64,000 nucleotides of DNA from Micromonospora sp. HNM0581 (GTDB lineage: Bacteria > Actinomycetota > Actinomycetes > Mycobacteriales > Micromonosporaceae): NCBI RefSeq assembly GCF_012726175.1, contig NZ_JAASAD010000018.1, positions 32,009 to 96,008 of the forward strand, read 5' to 3'. Below the pieces are notes generated by a model, which saw nothing but the letters and a program-made list of their open reading frames with translations, did not search any database and was not told the DNA's origin. The position numbers and the translations under genes are program-made. This document shows, one piece after another, positions 42,314 through 53,353 of the stretch. Within the stretch, counting starts at the first letter, position 1; every line of letters begins with the position of its first letter.

Positions 42314-44890
42314 ATGCGAGTTTCTCTCAGTTGGTTGCGGGAGTACGTCGAGATTCCCGACCTGCCCGTAGACGAGTTGGAGCGGGCCCTTGTCGACCTC
42401 GGCATCGAGGTCGAGTCCATCGTGGATCTGGCCGGCACGGTCACCGGGCAACTGGTGGTCGGCGAGGTGATGGACATCGAGGAGTTGACCGGCTTCAAGA
42501 AGCCGATCCGGTTCTGTCGGGTGAACGTCGGCTCCGCCAACGGCACCGGCGAGCCGCAGGAGATCGTCTGCGGTGCCCGTAACTTCGCCCCCGGCGACCG
42601 GGTCGTGGTGATCCTGCCCGGCGGTGTGCTGCCGGGCGGCTTCGCCATCGGTGCCCGCAGAACGTACGGGCGCAACTCCAACGGCATGATCTGCTCGGTG
42701 CGGGAACTGGGCATCGGCGACGATCACGCCGGCATCCTGGTGCTGCCCGAGCACGTGGTGGCCGAGCCTGGCGACGACGCGCGTCCGGTGGTCGGCCTCG
42801 ACGACGTCATCGTCGAGGTGGAGATCACCCCGGACCGGGGCTACCAGATGTCGCTGCGCGGGCTCGCCCGCGAGTTGGCGCACGCCCTCGGTGTCGACTA
42901 CCGGGACCGGGGCCGGGTACCCGCGACACCCGGCACCGCCGAGCCGGCGTACCCGGTCGAGGTGCGCGACCCGGTCGGCTGCGACCGGTTCGCGGCCCGG
43001 ATGGTGCGCGGCGTCGACCCGACGGCGCAGAGTCCCGGGTGGATGCGGCAGCGGCTCACTGTCGCCGGCATCCGCAGCATCTCGTTGCCGGTGGACATCA
43101 CCAACTACGTGATGCTGGAACTCGGTCAGCCGATGCACGCCTTCGACGCTGACCGGCTCACCGGCCCGCTCGTGGTTCGCCGGGCGGTGGCGGGGGAGAA
43201 AGTGACCACGCTCGACGGGGTTACCCGGGCCCTCGTGCCGGAAGACATGGTCATCTGCGACGCCGGGCTGCCGAACCCGCTCGCCGCCTCCGGTGACGGG
43301 CTGCCGATCTCACTCGCCGCCGTGATGGGCGGTGAGACGAGCGAGGTCCTGCCGGGTACCGTCAACGTGCTCTTCGAGGCCGCGCACTGGGATCCGGCGA
43401 TGGTCGGCCGCACCGCCCGCCGGCACAAGCTGTTCAGCGAGGCGGCGAAGCGTTGGGAGCGCGGGGTCGATCCGGCGCTGCCGCTCGTCGCTCTGGACCG
43501 GGCGGTCGGGCTGCTCACCGAGTACGCGGGAGGCACCGCCAGCGAGCAGGTGCTGGACGTCGACCACGTGCGGCCGCGTACCCCGATCTTCCTGCCGGCC
43601 GACCTGCCCAGCCGGCGCATCGGCGTGGACTACCCACCGGCCCGGGTGGTCGCCCTGCTGGAGCAGGTCGGCTGCACCGTAAGGCGCGGTACCGACCGGC
43701 TGGTCGAGGACCCGGGCGAGGTGGCGGTGGCCGCCGGTGGCGGCGAGACACTCAGCGTCACCCCGCCTACCTGGCGGCCCGATCTGACCGACCCGGCGGA
43801 CCTGGTCGAGGAGGTGGTCCGCCTCGACGGGTACGACAGGGTGCCGTCGGTGCTGCCGACGGCGCCGCCCGGCCGGGGTCTGACCTGGCAGCAGCGTCGC
43901 CACCGGGCGGTGTCCCGCGCCTTGGCCGAGCGTGGTCACGTCGAGGTACTGGCCCACCCGTTCGTCGCCACGGGGCTGGCCGACCAGTTGGGTATGCCAG
44001 CCGACGATCCACGCCGCCGGGCGGTGCGGCTGGCCAACCCGCTGTCGGAGGAGGAGCCACTGCTGCGCACCACGCTGCTCGGTCCGCTGCTCGGGATCGT
44101 CCGGCGCAACCTCGGCCGTGGCCTGCGGGATCTGTCCCTGTTCGAGGTCGGTACCGTTTTCCATCCCCGACCGGACGCCGGTAGCCCGCCGGTGATGGGT
44201 GTGGACCGGCGTCCCACCGATGCGGAGTTCGCCGCCGCCGACGCGGTGGTGCCGCGTCAGCCCCGGCACGTCGCCGTGGTGCTCACCGGTGACGTCGAGC
44301 CGGCCGGCTGGTGGGGCGGCGGACGGGCGGCAGGCTGGGCGGATGCCGTCGAGGCGGGCCGTGTGGTGCTGGCCGCCGCCGGGATGCCCGACCGGCAGGT
44401 CGAGGTGCGCGCGGCCGAGTACGCTCCTTGGCATCCGGGCCGTTGCGCGGAACTGCTCGTCGACGGGACGGTGGTGGGTCACGCCGGTGAGCTGCACCCG
44501 CAGGTCGTGGCGACGCTCGAGCTGCCGAGGCGGACCTGCGCCATGGAGCTGGACCTGGATGCCCTGCCGCCGGCCCCACCGGTGGGTGCTCCGTCGGTGT
44601 CGACGTTCCCGCCGGCCTTGATCGACGTGGCGCTCGTGGTGGCCGAGTCGGTGCCGGCGGCCCTGGTGCGCCGGGCACTCGTCGAGGGCGCCGGTGAGCT
44701 GTTGGAGTCGGTCAGCCTGTTCGACGTGTACGCCTCGGAGCAACTCGGCGCCGGACGCAAGTCGCTTGCCTACAAGCTCACCTTCCGAGCGCCGGACCGG
44801 ACGCTCACGGTCGAGGAGGCGGTGGCTGCCCGCGACGCTGCGGTCGCCCGGGCGGCCGAACGCCACGGCGCTACCCTTCGCGGCGCCTGA
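42314..44890 (+). CDS. pheT: Phenylalanine-tRNA ligase beta subunit
   Basis: The 858-residue beta subunit recognises tRNA and edits Tyr-tRNA-Phe. Visible domains in order are the N-terminal domain with the EMAP/OB-like tRNA-binding fold (residues about 40-160), B1/B5, the B3/4 editing domain, the catalytic-like core and the C-terminal FDX-ACB domain ending RTLTVEEAVAARD. Length is typical. A strong terminator follows immediately. Confidence 0.95.
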   Translation: MRVSLSWLREYVEIPDLPVDELERALVDLGIEVESIVDLAGTVTGQLVVGEVMDIEELTGFKKPIRFCRVNVGSANGTGEPQEIVCGARNFAPGDRVVVILPGGVLPGGFAIGARRTYGRNSNGMICSVRELGIGDDHAGILVLPEHVVAEPGDDARPVVGLDDVIVEVEITPDRGYQMSLRGLARELAHALGVDYRDRGRVPATPGTAEPAYPVEVRDPVGCDRFAARMVRGVDPTAQSPGWMRQRLTVAGIRSISLPVDITNYVMLELGQPMHAFDADRLTGPLVVRRAVAGEKVTTLDGVTRALVPEDMVICDAGLPNPLAASGDGLPISLAAVMGGETSEVLPGTVNVLFEAAHWDPAMVGRTARRHKLFSEAAKRWERGVDPALPLVALDRAVGLLTEYAGGTASEQVLDVDHVRPRTPIFLPADLPSRRIGVDYPPARVVALLEQVGCTVRRGTDRLVEDPGEVAVAAGGGETLSVTPPTWRPDLTDPADLVEEVVRLDGYDRVPSVLPTAPPGRGLTWQQRRHRAVSRALAERGHVEVLAHPFVATGLADQLGMPADDPRRRAVRLANPLSEEEPLLRTTLLGPLLGIVRRNLGRGLRDLSLFEVGTVFHPRPDAGSPPVMGVDRRPTDAEFAAADAVVPRQPRHVAVVLTGDVEPAGWWGGGRAAGWADAVEAGRVVLAAAGMPDRQVEVRAAEYAPWHPGRCAELLVDGTVVGHAGELHPQVVATLELPRRTCAMELDLDALPPAPPVGAPSVSTFPPALIDVALVVAESVPAALVRRALVEGAGELLESVSLFDVYASEQLGAGRKSLAYKLTFRAPDRTLTVEEAVAARDAAVARAAERHGATLRGA

Positions 44891-44896
44891 CCTGTG

Positions 44897-44951
44897 CGGA
44901 CCGACCCCTTCTCGGCGTCCCGCCTGCGGGCGTGGAAGAGGGGTCGGTCCG
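44897..44951 (+). terminator. Stem-loop terminator after pheT
   Basis: CGGACCGACCCCTT pairs with AAGAGGGGTCGGTCCG over about 14 bp, enclosing a 25-nt GC-rich loop that itself can fold. There is no long T-tract, as is common in high-GC genomes. Confidence 0.7.
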
Positions 44952-45004
44952 GGGTGACCCGCGTGGTCGCCAGGGGCAGACTGGGGAGCGGCCCACTCGA
45001 CAAG

Positions 45005-45081
45005 TTCATTACCATACGGCTTCTCGTATGAACTTGCAGTACGAGCGTCGACCCTGTTAACCTTCGTTGCATATTAATGCG
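45005..45081 (+). promoter_or_regulatory. arg operon promoter with ARG boxes
   Basis: A promoter TTGCAG (45034-45039) -N18- TAACCT (45058-45063) is overlapped by ArgR-type sites. The best box, TGCATATTAATGCG (45068-45081), fits the TGCAT-N4-ATGCA-like consensus and would cover the transcription start. Two weaker boxes, 45005-45018 and 45025-45038 (inverted), are centred 20 bp apart, near the 21-bp spacing typical of ArgR hexamer sites. ArgR is encoded in the same operon, so autoregulation is expected. Confidence 0.7.
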
Positions 45082-45090
45082 GAGGTAGGT

Positions 45091-46092
45091 ATGGGAATTC
45101 GGGCCGCGGTTGCTGGGGCGAGTGGGTACGCCGGTGGTGAACTGCTCCGCCTGCTTGCCGGGCATCCCGACTTCGACCTGATCGCCGCCACCGCGCACCG
45201 TCAGGCCGGGCAACGCCTCGACGCCGTACACCCACAGTTGACCGGAATGGACGTGGCTCTCGGTGAGACCACGCCGGAGGTGCTGGCCGAGGCCGATCTG
45301 GTCTTCCTCGCCCTCCCGCACGGTGAGTCCGCTGCCCTGGCGGCGAGACTGCCAACCGGGGTCCGGATCGTCGATCTCGGCGCCGACCACCGGCTCGTGG
45401 ACGCGGACGCCTGGGCCCGCTACTACGGGGGTCCGCACGCGGGCGCGTGGACCTACGGCCTACCCGAACTACCCGGCCAGCGGGAGCGGATCGCCGGCGC
45501 CGAACGGGTGGCCAGCACCGGCTGCTACGCGGCGACGATCACCCTCGCACTGGCCCCGCTGATCGCTGCCGGTGCCGCCCGCCCCGACGACGTGGTCGTC
45601 GTCGCCGCGTCGGGCACCTCGGGCGCGGGCCGGGCCGCGAAGACGCATCTGCTGGCAAGCGAGGTGATGGGCGACCTGTCGCCCTACAAGGTGGGCGCGC
45701 ACCAGCACGTACCCGAGATCAAGCAGGCCACCGGGGCGACCGGGATGTCCTTCACCCCCGTGCTGGCACCGATGCCACGCGGCATCCTGGCCACGGTGAC
45801 CGCGCTGCCGACCGGTCGGTCCGACCCGAGAGCGGTACTGGCGCAGGCGTACGCCGACGAACCGTTCGTGCACCTGCTGCCGGAGGGACGGTGGCCGCAC
45901 ACCGCCGCCACGCTCGGTGGCAACTCCTGTCACCTGCAGGCCACCATGGATGTCGACTCCGGCCGGCTGATCGTGGTCGCCGCGCTTGACAACCTCGGCA
46001 AGGGCGCTGCCGGCCAGGCGGTGCAGAACGCCAATCTGATGTTCGGTCTGCCCGAGACCACGGGCCTGTCCGTGTGGGGGACCGCGCCATGA
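45091..46092 (+). CDS. argC: N-acetyl-gamma-glutamyl-phosphate reductase
   Basis: Third step of arginine synthesis, NADPH-dependent. The Rossmann start AAVAGASGYAGGELLRLL, the catalytic Cys in ASTGCYAATITLAL and the His in PYKVGAHQHVPEI are intact; 333 residues. GGAGG is 5 nt before ATG 45091. First gene of argCJBDFRH; overlaps argJ by ATGA. Confidence 0.95.
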   Translation: MGIRAAVAGASGYAGGELLRLLAGHPDFDLIAATAHRQAGQRLDAVHPQLTGMDVALGETTPEVLAEADLVFLALPHGESAALAARLPTGVRIVDLGADHRLVDADAWARYYGGPHAGAWTYGLPELPGQRERIAGAERVASTGCYAATITLALAPLIAAGAARPDDVVVVAASGTSGAGRAAKTHLLASEVMGDLSPYKVGAHQHVPEIKQATGATGMSFTPVLAPMPRGILATVTALPTGRSDPRAVLAQAYADEPFVHLLPEGRWPHTAATLGGNSCHLQATMDVDSGRLIVVAALDNLGKGAAGQAVQNANLMFGLPETTGLSVWGTAP

Positions 46093-47258
46093 CCGTGACC
46101 ACACCCGAGGGGTTCCGGGCGGCAGGGGTTGCCGCCGGCCTCAAGACCGGCGGTGCCCCGGACGTGGCACTTGTGGTGAACGACGGCCCCGACGCCGGTG
46201 TCGCCGGGGTCTTCACCGCCAACCGGGTCAAGGCCGCGCCGGTGCTCTGGACCCAGCAGGTTGTCCGTGGCGGCGTCGTGCGGGCGGTGGTGCTCAACTC
46301 CGGCGGTGCCAACGCCTGCACCGGACCGGCCGGCTTCCAGGACACCCATGCCACCGCCGAGCACACCGCCGCCGCGTTGACCGCCACCGACGTGCGTCAG
46401 ATCGGTGCCGGTGAGGTGGCGGTCTGCTCCACCGGGCTGATCGGCGAGCGACTGCCGATGCCGGCTCTGCTCTCGGGGGTGGATGCTGCGGCGCGCGGGC
46501 TGGCCCGGGAGGGCGGTCCGGCCGCCGCCGAGGCGATCATGACCACGGACACCCGACCGAAGACAACTGTCGTCGCCGGTGACGGCTGGACCGTCGGCGG
46601 CATGGCCAAGGGCGCCGGCATGCTGGCCCCGGCCATGGCCACCATGCTCTGCGTCCTCACCACCGATGCGGTGGCCGCACCGGAGGTGCTCGACGCCGCG
46701 CTGCGGGCCGCCACCAGGGTCACCTTCGACCGGGTCGACTCAGACGGCTGCATGTCGACGAACGACACGGTTCTGCTGCTGGCCAGCGGTGCCTCAGGGG
46801 TCACACCGGGCGCGGCGGAGCTGACGTCGGCAGTCACCGCCGCCTGCCACGACCTGGCCCAGCAACTGCTCTGCGACGCCGAAGGTGCCACCAAACAGGT
46901 CGCCATCGAGGTGGTCGACGCTGCCACCGACGACGACGCCGCCGAGGTCGGTCGGGCGGTGGCCCGCAACAACCTGGTGAAGACGGCACTGTTCGGCAAC
47001 GACCCGAACTGGGGTCGGATCCTGGCCGCCGTCGGTACCACCGCCGCGGCCTTCGACCCGGATGCCGTCGACGTGGCGGTCAACGGCATCTGGGTATGTC
47101 GGGCCGGCGCTGCCGCCGAGGACCGCTCGAAAGTCGATCTCTCCGGCCGGGACGTCACCATCCGGATCGCCCTGCACGCTGGTGCCGCCGAGGCGACGGT
47201 GTGGACAAACGACCTGTCGCACGCCTACGTGCACGAGAATTCGGCCTACTCAACGTGA
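46089..47258 (+). CDS. argJ: Glutamate N-acetyltransferase / amino-acid acetyltransferase
   Basis: Recycles the acetyl group from N-acetylornithine to glutamate. ArgJ is made as a precursor that cleaves itself before a nucleophilic Thr; the site is visible as KGAGMLAPAMATMLC near residue 175-190. The C-terminal motif VKTALFGNDPNWGRI is intact. ATG 46089 gives 389 residues. The stop overlaps the GTG of a 63-nt mini-ORF that bridges to argB. Confidence 0.95.
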   Translation: MTVTTPEGFRAAGVAAGLKTGGAPDVALVVNDGPDAGVAGVFTANRVKAAPVLWTQQVVRGGVVRAVVLNSGGANACTGPAGFQDTHATAEHTAAALTATDVRQIGAGEVAVCSTGLIGERLPMPALLSGVDAAARGLAREGGPAAAEAIMTTDTRPKTTVVAGDGWTVGGMAKGAGMLAPAMATMLCVLTTDAVAAPEVLDAALRAATRVTFDRVDSDGCMSTNDTVLLLASGASGVTPGAAELTSAVTAACHDLAQQLLCDAEGATKQVAIEVVDAATDDDAAEVGRAVARNNLVKTALFGNDPNWGRILAAVGTTAAAFDPDAVDVAVNGIWVCRAGAAAEDRSKVDLSGRDVTIRIALHAGAAEATVWTNDLSHAYVHENSAYST

Positions 47259-47317
47259 GCGCGAGGAACGCAGCGCAGCGGAGTCCGGTAGTCGCCAACG
47301 GAGGGTCGAAGCGGTGA
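47255..47317 (+). other. 63-nt bridging mini-ORF between argJ and argB
   Basis: GTG 47255 overlaps the argJ stop (GTGA) and the TGA at 47315 overlaps argB GTG 47314 (GTGA). Its 20 codons read VSARNAAQRSPVVANGGSKR. It matches the argF/argR unit at 50 of 63 positions in an ungapped comparison by eye. GGAGGG inside it serves argB. Confidence 0.65.
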
Positions 47318-48197
47318 ATCTGAGCTCCGATCTGGCTCACGCCCAGGCCAAGGCCGCCACGTTGATCGAGGCGTTGCCCTGGCTGGCTCGCCTGTCCGGC
47401 TCCACAGTCGTGATCAAGTATGGCGGCAACGCGATGGTCGACCCGGAACTTCGGCGGGCCTTCGCCGCCGACATGGTGTTCCTGCGCTATGCCGGGCTCA
47501 AACCGGTGGTGGTACACGGTGGTGGCCCGCAGATCTCGGCCATGCTCGGCCGGTTGGGCATCCGGAGCGAGTTCCGGGGTGGTCTTCGGGTGACGACCCC
47601 GGAGGCGATGGACGTGGTCCGAATGGTGTTGGTCGGCCAGGTGGGTCGCGAACTGGTCGGGTTGATCAACGCGCACGGTCCGTTCGCGGTCGGTCTCTCC
47701 GGCGAGGACGCCGGGCTGTTCACGGCGGTGCGACGGTCCGCGTACGTCGACGGGCAGCCGGTCGACGTCGGTCAGGTCGGCGACGTCGAATCGGTGGACG
47801 TGTCGGCGGTGGACGACCTGATCGCGGCCGGTCGGATCCCCGTGATCTCCACGGTGGCACCGGACGTGGACGGGGTGTTGCACAACCTGAACGCCGACAC
47901 CGCTGCCGCCGCCCTCGCGGTCGCCCTGCGGGCACGCAAGCTCGTCGTGCTCACCGACGTGCCCGGTCTGTACGCCGACTGGCCGGACACGTCGAGTCTG
48001 CTCAGTGAGATCAGCACCGACGAGTTGGCGAAGCTGCTCCCGTCGCTGGAGTCGGGGATGGTGCCGAAGATGGAGGCGTGCCTGCGGGCCGTCAACGGGG
48101 GAGTGCCGGCCGCACACGTCGTGGATGGTCGTGTCGCCCACTCCACCCTGCTGGAAGTGTTCACTTCGGAAGGCTTCGGAACGATGGTGATTCCCTG

Positions 48198-48198
<1 letters not shown>
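47314..48198 (+). CDS. argB: Acetylglutamate kinase
   Basis: Phosphorylates N-acetylglutamate, usually the feedback-regulated step. The 294-residue amino-acid-kinase fold shows VVIKYGGNAM, VVVHGGGPQIS, LNINADT-type NLNADTAAAALA and VLTDVPGLY. GTG 47314 follows GGAGGG by 8 nt. The stop overlaps argD (TGATG). Confidence 0.95.
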
Positions 48199-49444
<1,246 letters not shown>

Positions 49445-49448
<4 letters not shown>

Positions 49449-50371
49449 TCCGGCACTTCCTCCGCGACGACGACCTGACGCCGGACGAGCAGTTCGCGGT
49501 GCTCGACCTGGCTGACCGGATGAAAGCCGACCGTTTCGCGTTCACGCCGTTGGCGGGTCCGCGCTCGGTGGCGGTGCTATTCGACAAGCAGAGCCTGCGT
49601 ACCCGGATCTCCTTCGACGCTGGCATCGCCGAACTGGGTGGCCATCCCCTGGTGGTGGACACCCAGGTCACCCACTTCGGCCGGGGCGAGTCGCTCGGCG
49701 ACGCCGGTCGGGTGCTGTCCCGATACGTGGCCGCGATCGTGCTGCGCACCCACGGCGACGACCGGATCGCCGAGGTGGCCGCCGGAGCCACCGTGCCGGT
49801 GGTCAACGCGCTGACCGACGGGTTCCACCCGTGTCAGCTGCTCGCGGACCTGCTCACCGTCCGCGAGTGGTGTGGCGGCACGGCGGGGCGGACGCTCGCC
49901 TATGTCGGGGACGCGGCCAACAACATGTCCCACTCGTATTTGCTTGCCGGTGCGACAGCCGGGATGAACGTTCGGGTCGCCGGCCCGGTCGGGTTCCATC
50001 CCGACGCGGCGGTGGTGGCCCGCGCCGAGACGATCGCCGCCGGCACAGGTGGTTCGGTGCGGGTGCTCGTCGACCCGGTCGCCGCCGTCCGCGACGCCGA
50101 CGTGGTGGCGACCGACACCTGGACTTCGATGGGACAGGAGACTGACGGCTTTGACCGCCGCACCCCGTTCCTGCCCTACCAGGTGAACGAGGCGCTTCTC
50201 GGCAGTGCCGCGCCGGAGGCCGTCGTGCTGCACTGCCTGCCGGCGCATCGCGGTGAGGAGATCACCGATGAGGTGCTCGACGGTCCACGCAGTGCCGTCT
50301 TCGACCAGGCGGAGAATCGGCTGCACGTCCAGAAGGCCCTGCTGACGTTCCTGCTCCGGGAGTCACGGTGA
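49445..50371 (+). CDS. argF: Ornithine carbamoyltransferase
   Basis: Forms citrulline from ornithine and carbamoyl phosphate. The carbamoyl-phosphate loop reads SLRTRISFD (usually STRTR), and HPCQLLADLLT and the ornithine motif VLHCLPAHRGEEI identify the ornithine rather than aspartate enzyme. 308 residues. Its stop overlaps the first of two tandem 63-nt mini-ORFs before argR. Confidence 0.95.
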
Positions 50372-50494
50372 CCGCGAGGAACGCAGCGGAGCGGAGTCCC
50401 GCAGTCGGGCACGGAAGGTGTCGACGGTGACCGCGAGGAACGCAGCGGAGCGGAGTCCCGCAGTCGGGCACGGAAGGTGTCGACGGTGACCGCG
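50366..50494 (+). repeat. Tandem duplication (59-bp period) forming two coupled 63-nt mini-ORFs
   Basis: Two identical 59-bp units (50366-50424 and 50425-50483) plus an 11-nt third copy (50484-50494) fill the argF/argR gap. Each unit gives a frame GTG-20 codons-TGA (VTARNAAERSPAVGHGRCRR): 50368-50430 and 50427-50489. All junctions, argF to first, first to second and second to argR, are GTGA overlaps, so the duplication preserved coupling. Each unit also carries a GGAAGG ribosome binding site. Confidence 0.85.
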
Positions 50495-51001
50495 CCGCTG
50501 ACCCGTGGTGCCCGGCACGCCCGTATCGTCGAGTTGATCCGCGGCCGGGAGGTCCGCTCGCAGACCGAGTTGGCCGAGCTGCTCGGTGAGGAGGGCGTCC
50601 AGGTCACCCAGGCCACCCTCTCGCGGGACCTGAAGGAACTCGGTGCGGTCACCGTTCGCGGTGGAGACGGCAGAGCCGTCTACGCCATTCCGGAGGACGG
50701 CCACCGCCCGCTGCGTGATACCGAGGCGGCACCGGCCCGCCTGGTGCGGCTGCTGCGCGAGCTGCTGAACGAGGTCGATTCCAGCGGCAACATCGCGGTC
50801 CTGCGTACCCCGCCGGGCGCTGCCCACTACCTGGCCAGCGCGCTGGACCGGGCGGGGCTGTCGGACGTCGTCGGCACCATCGCCGGTGACGACACCATTT
50901 TCGTCGTGGCGCGTGCCGCCGACGGTGGCGCCGCCCTCGGTGAACGGCTGGCCGGCTGGGCGCGCCGGGACGACAACACCGAAGGGAGCGGTAGCCCATG
51001 A
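50486..51001 (+). CDS. argR: Arginine repressor
   Basis: Arginine-dependent hexameric repressor of the arg genes. The N-terminal winged helix (ARHARIVELIRGREVRSQTEL, ATLSRDLKELG) and the C-terminal oligomerisation and arginine-binding domain (AVLRTPPGAAHYLASALD, GTIAGDDTIFV) are intact. GTG 50486 follows GGAAGG by 8 nt and gives 171 residues. A 15-codon frame from ATG 50998 overlaps its stop and ends 2 nt before argH. Confidence 0.94.
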   Translation: MTAPLTRGARHARIVELIRGREVRSQTELAELLGEEGVQVTQATLSRDLKELGAVTVRGGDGRAVYAIPEDGHRPLRDTEAAPARLVRLLRELLNEVDSSGNIAVLRTPPGAAHYLASALDRAGLSDVVGTIAGDDTIFVVARAADGGAALGERLAGWARRDDNTEGSGSP

Positions 51002-51047
51002 CCGAGGTTGTGCCAGAGGTGGGTGCCCGGTTGGGGGGCGACTGATC

Positions 51048-52523
51048 GTGGGGACCACAATTGACCGGGTGGACGACAAGAGCCTTACCGAGAACAGCGT
51101 GGCGGCCAACCGGACGAGCCTGTGGGGGGGCCGGTTCGCCGGCGGCCCGTCGGAGGCTCTGGCTCGCCTGTCGGTGAGTGTGCAGTTCGACTGGCGGTTG
51201 GCCCCGTACGACATCGCGGGTTCCCGGGCGCACGCCCGGGTGCTGGCCGGTGCCGGCCTGCTCGACCCGGAGGAGCTGGGCCGGGTCCTCGCCGCCCTCG
51301 ACGACCTGGAGGCCGCCTGCGCCTCGGGTGCGTTCCGTCCCACGGTCGACGACGAGGACGTGCACACCGCCCTGGAGCGTGGCCTGCTGGAACGGCTCGG
51401 CAGTCTCGGCGGCAAGCTGCGCGCCGGCCGGTCTCGCAACGACCAGGTCGCCACCGACCTGCGGCTCTACCTGCGCGATCATGCCCGGGGTGTGGCCGCA
51501 CGGCTGGTGGAGCTAGCAGAGGCGCTGGTCGAGCAGGCCGGGCGGCACGTGGACACCGCCGCGCCCGGCATGACCCATCTGCAGCACGCCCAGCCGGTCA
51601 CCTTCGGCCATTGGCTGCTCGCCCACGTGCAGCCGTTGCTGCGGGACCTGGAGCGGCTCCGCGACTGGGACCACCGGGCTGCGGTCAGTCCGCTCGGCGC
51701 GGGGGCACTTGCTGGTTCGGGGCTGCCGCTGGATCCGGTGGCGGTTTCGAAGGAGTTGGGGTTCCGGACGTCCTTCGCCAACTCGATGGACGCGGTCGCC
51801 GACCGGGATTTCGTCGCCGAGTTCCTCTTCGTCACTGCGATGATCGGGGTGCACCTGTCCCGCCTCGGCGAGGAGGTGGTGCTCTGGACGTCGCAGGAGT
51901 TCGGTTGGGTGGAGTTGGACGACGCGTTCGCCACCGGCTCGTCGATCATGCCGCAGAAGAAGAACGCGGACATCGCCGAGCTGGCGCGGGGCAAGTCGGG
52001 TCGGCTCGTCGGTGGGCTGGTCGCCGTGTTGACGATGCTCAAGGGCCTGCCGATGACGTACGACCGGGACATGCAGGAGGACAAGGAGCCGGCATTCGAC
52101 GCGGTCGACACCCTGGAACTGCTACTGCCGGCGCTCGCCGGAATGATCTCCACGATGACGGTACGTGTCGACCGGCTGGTCGCCGCCGCGCCGGTGGGAT
52201 TCTCCCTGGCCACCGAGGTCGCGGACTGGCTGGTTCGCAAGGGTGTGCCGTTCCGTGACGCGCACGAGATCACCGGCAAGCTGGTGGCGCTCTGCGTGGC
52301 GCGGGACTGCGCCCTCGACGAGGTCTCCGACGCCGACCTGGCCACCGTCAGCGAGCACCTCGACCCGGGCGTCCGCGACGTGTTGTCGGTCCGTTCGGCG
52401 CTGGCCGCCCGCACCACGCCCGGCTCCACGGGTCCCGGCCCGGTGGCCGATCAGCTCGCCACCGCCGCCGACCAGCTGACGACTTGGCGGGAATGGTCCG
52501 CTGAGCCGGTCGTCCCCCGCTGA
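51048..52523 (+). CDS. argH: Argininosuccinate lyase
   Basis: Last arginine step, releasing fumarate. Fumarase/aspartase superfamily motifs are present: SLWGGRFAGGPSEAL at the start, the His in THLQHAQPVTFGHW and the signature GSSIMPQKKNAD. From GTG 51048 the protein has 491 residues, about 20 more than usual at the N-terminus; GTG 51069 or GTG 51102 are possible starts. argG is not in the window between argR and argH, where some actinomycetes have it. Confidence 0.94.
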   Translation: MGTTIDRVDDKSLTENSVAANRTSLWGGRFAGGPSEALARLSVSVQFDWRLAPYDIAGSRAHARVLAGAGLLDPEELGRVLAALDDLEAACASGAFRPTVDDEDVHTALERGLLERLGSLGGKLRAGRSRNDQVATDLRLYLRDHARGVAARLVELAEALVEQAGRHVDTAAPGMTHLQHAQPVTFGHWLLAHVQPLLRDLERLRDWDHRAAVSPLGAGALAGSGLPLDPVAVSKELGFRTSFANSMDAVADRDFVAEFLFVTAMIGVHLSRLGEEVVLWTSQEFGWVELDDAFATGSSIMPQKKNADIAELARGKSGRLVGGLVAVLTMLKGLPMTYDRDMQEDKEPAFDAVDTLELLLPALAGMISTMTVRVDRLVAAAPVGFSLATEVADWLVRKGVPFRDAHEITGKLVALCVARDCALDEVSDADLATVSEHLDPGVRDVLSVRSALAARTTPGSTGPGPVADQLATAADQLTTWREWSAEPVVPR

Positions 52524-52657
52524 CCCGCGCCCCGTCGCGTTCCTCGTGTAGTTGCGGGGATGCTGCTGCCTTGGGGCGCCGAGGCGACAGTTGTCCCGCG
52601 ACTACCGGGACGGCAGGTCAGGTTGCCGGTCACGCGTGGGCCGGGTTTCCTGGAGGT

Positions 52658-53263
52658 GTGGAGCATCCCTGGCTGATGGCCCCGGCTGCCGACGTCGCGC
52701 AGACGGCGCGGAGCCTGCTGGGCTGGGAGCTGTCGGCCAACGGGGTGCGGGTCAGGCTGACCGAGGTCGAGGCGTACGCCGGCACCGGTGTGGATCCCGC
52801 CTCGCACGCGCACCGTGGGCCGACGCCCCGCACGACGGTGATGTTCGGCCCGGCGGGCCGCGCGTACACGTATTTCGTGTTCGGTGTGCACTGGTGCCTG
52901 AACGTCGTCTGCGGCGGTGTGGGGGAGGCGGCGGCGGTCCTGTTGCGTGCCGGTGAGGTGGTCGAGGGTGTGGACCTGGCGCGCAAGCGGCGCGGTGAGG
53001 TGGCCGACCGCGATCTTGCCCGGGGGCCGGCTCGGTTGGTGGTCGCGCTCGGCGTCGACGCGGCGGCGAACGGCACCTGCATGTTCGACGGGACCGGACC
53101 GTTGCTGCTGACGCCACCGACCCGCCTGGTCGGGGCGTCGGCCGTCTCAGCCGGTCCACGGGTCGGGGTGGCCGCGGCGCACGAGGTGCCGTGGCGGTTC
53201 TGGATCACCGGCGACCCGACTGTCAGCCCGTACCGCCGGCACGTGCCGCGACGCCGAACCTGA
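52658..53263 (+). CDS. 3-methyladenine DNA glycosylase (AAG/MPG family)
   Basis: Base-excision repair enzyme removing alkylated purines. Family features are LLGWELSANGVRVRLTEVEAY (catalytic Glu region), SHAHRGPTPRTTVMFGPAGRAY, a Tyr-rich YTYFVFGVHWCLNVV and LARGPARLVVALG. About 201 residues from GTG 52658; ATG 52676 is an alternative and the Shine-Dalgarno evidence is poor for both. It sits 134 bp after argH, a common actinobacterial order. Confidence 0.88.
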   Translation: MEHPWLMAPAADVAQTARSLLGWELSANGVRVRLTEVEAYAGTGVDPASHAHRGPTPRTTVMFGPAGRAYTYFVFGVHWCLNVVCGGVGEAAAVLLRAGEVVEGVDLARKRRGEVADRDLARGPARLVVALGVDAAANGTCMFDGTGPLLLTPPTRLVGASAVSAGPRVGVAAAHEVPWRFWITGDPTVSPYRRHVPRRRT

Positions 53264-53353
53264 CTTCGTTGTCGGCGACGGCGCTGCCGGTCGCGGGCGG
53301 GCCGGGGCAGGGCGTGACGGGCGACACCTGTGCAGGGGGAGCGCACGGAATAG

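Noticed and set aside
50998..51045. Short frame after argR as a further 63-nt unit
   Set aside because: It starts with an ATGA overlap but has only 15 codons, ends 2 nt before argH and lacks the family sequence.
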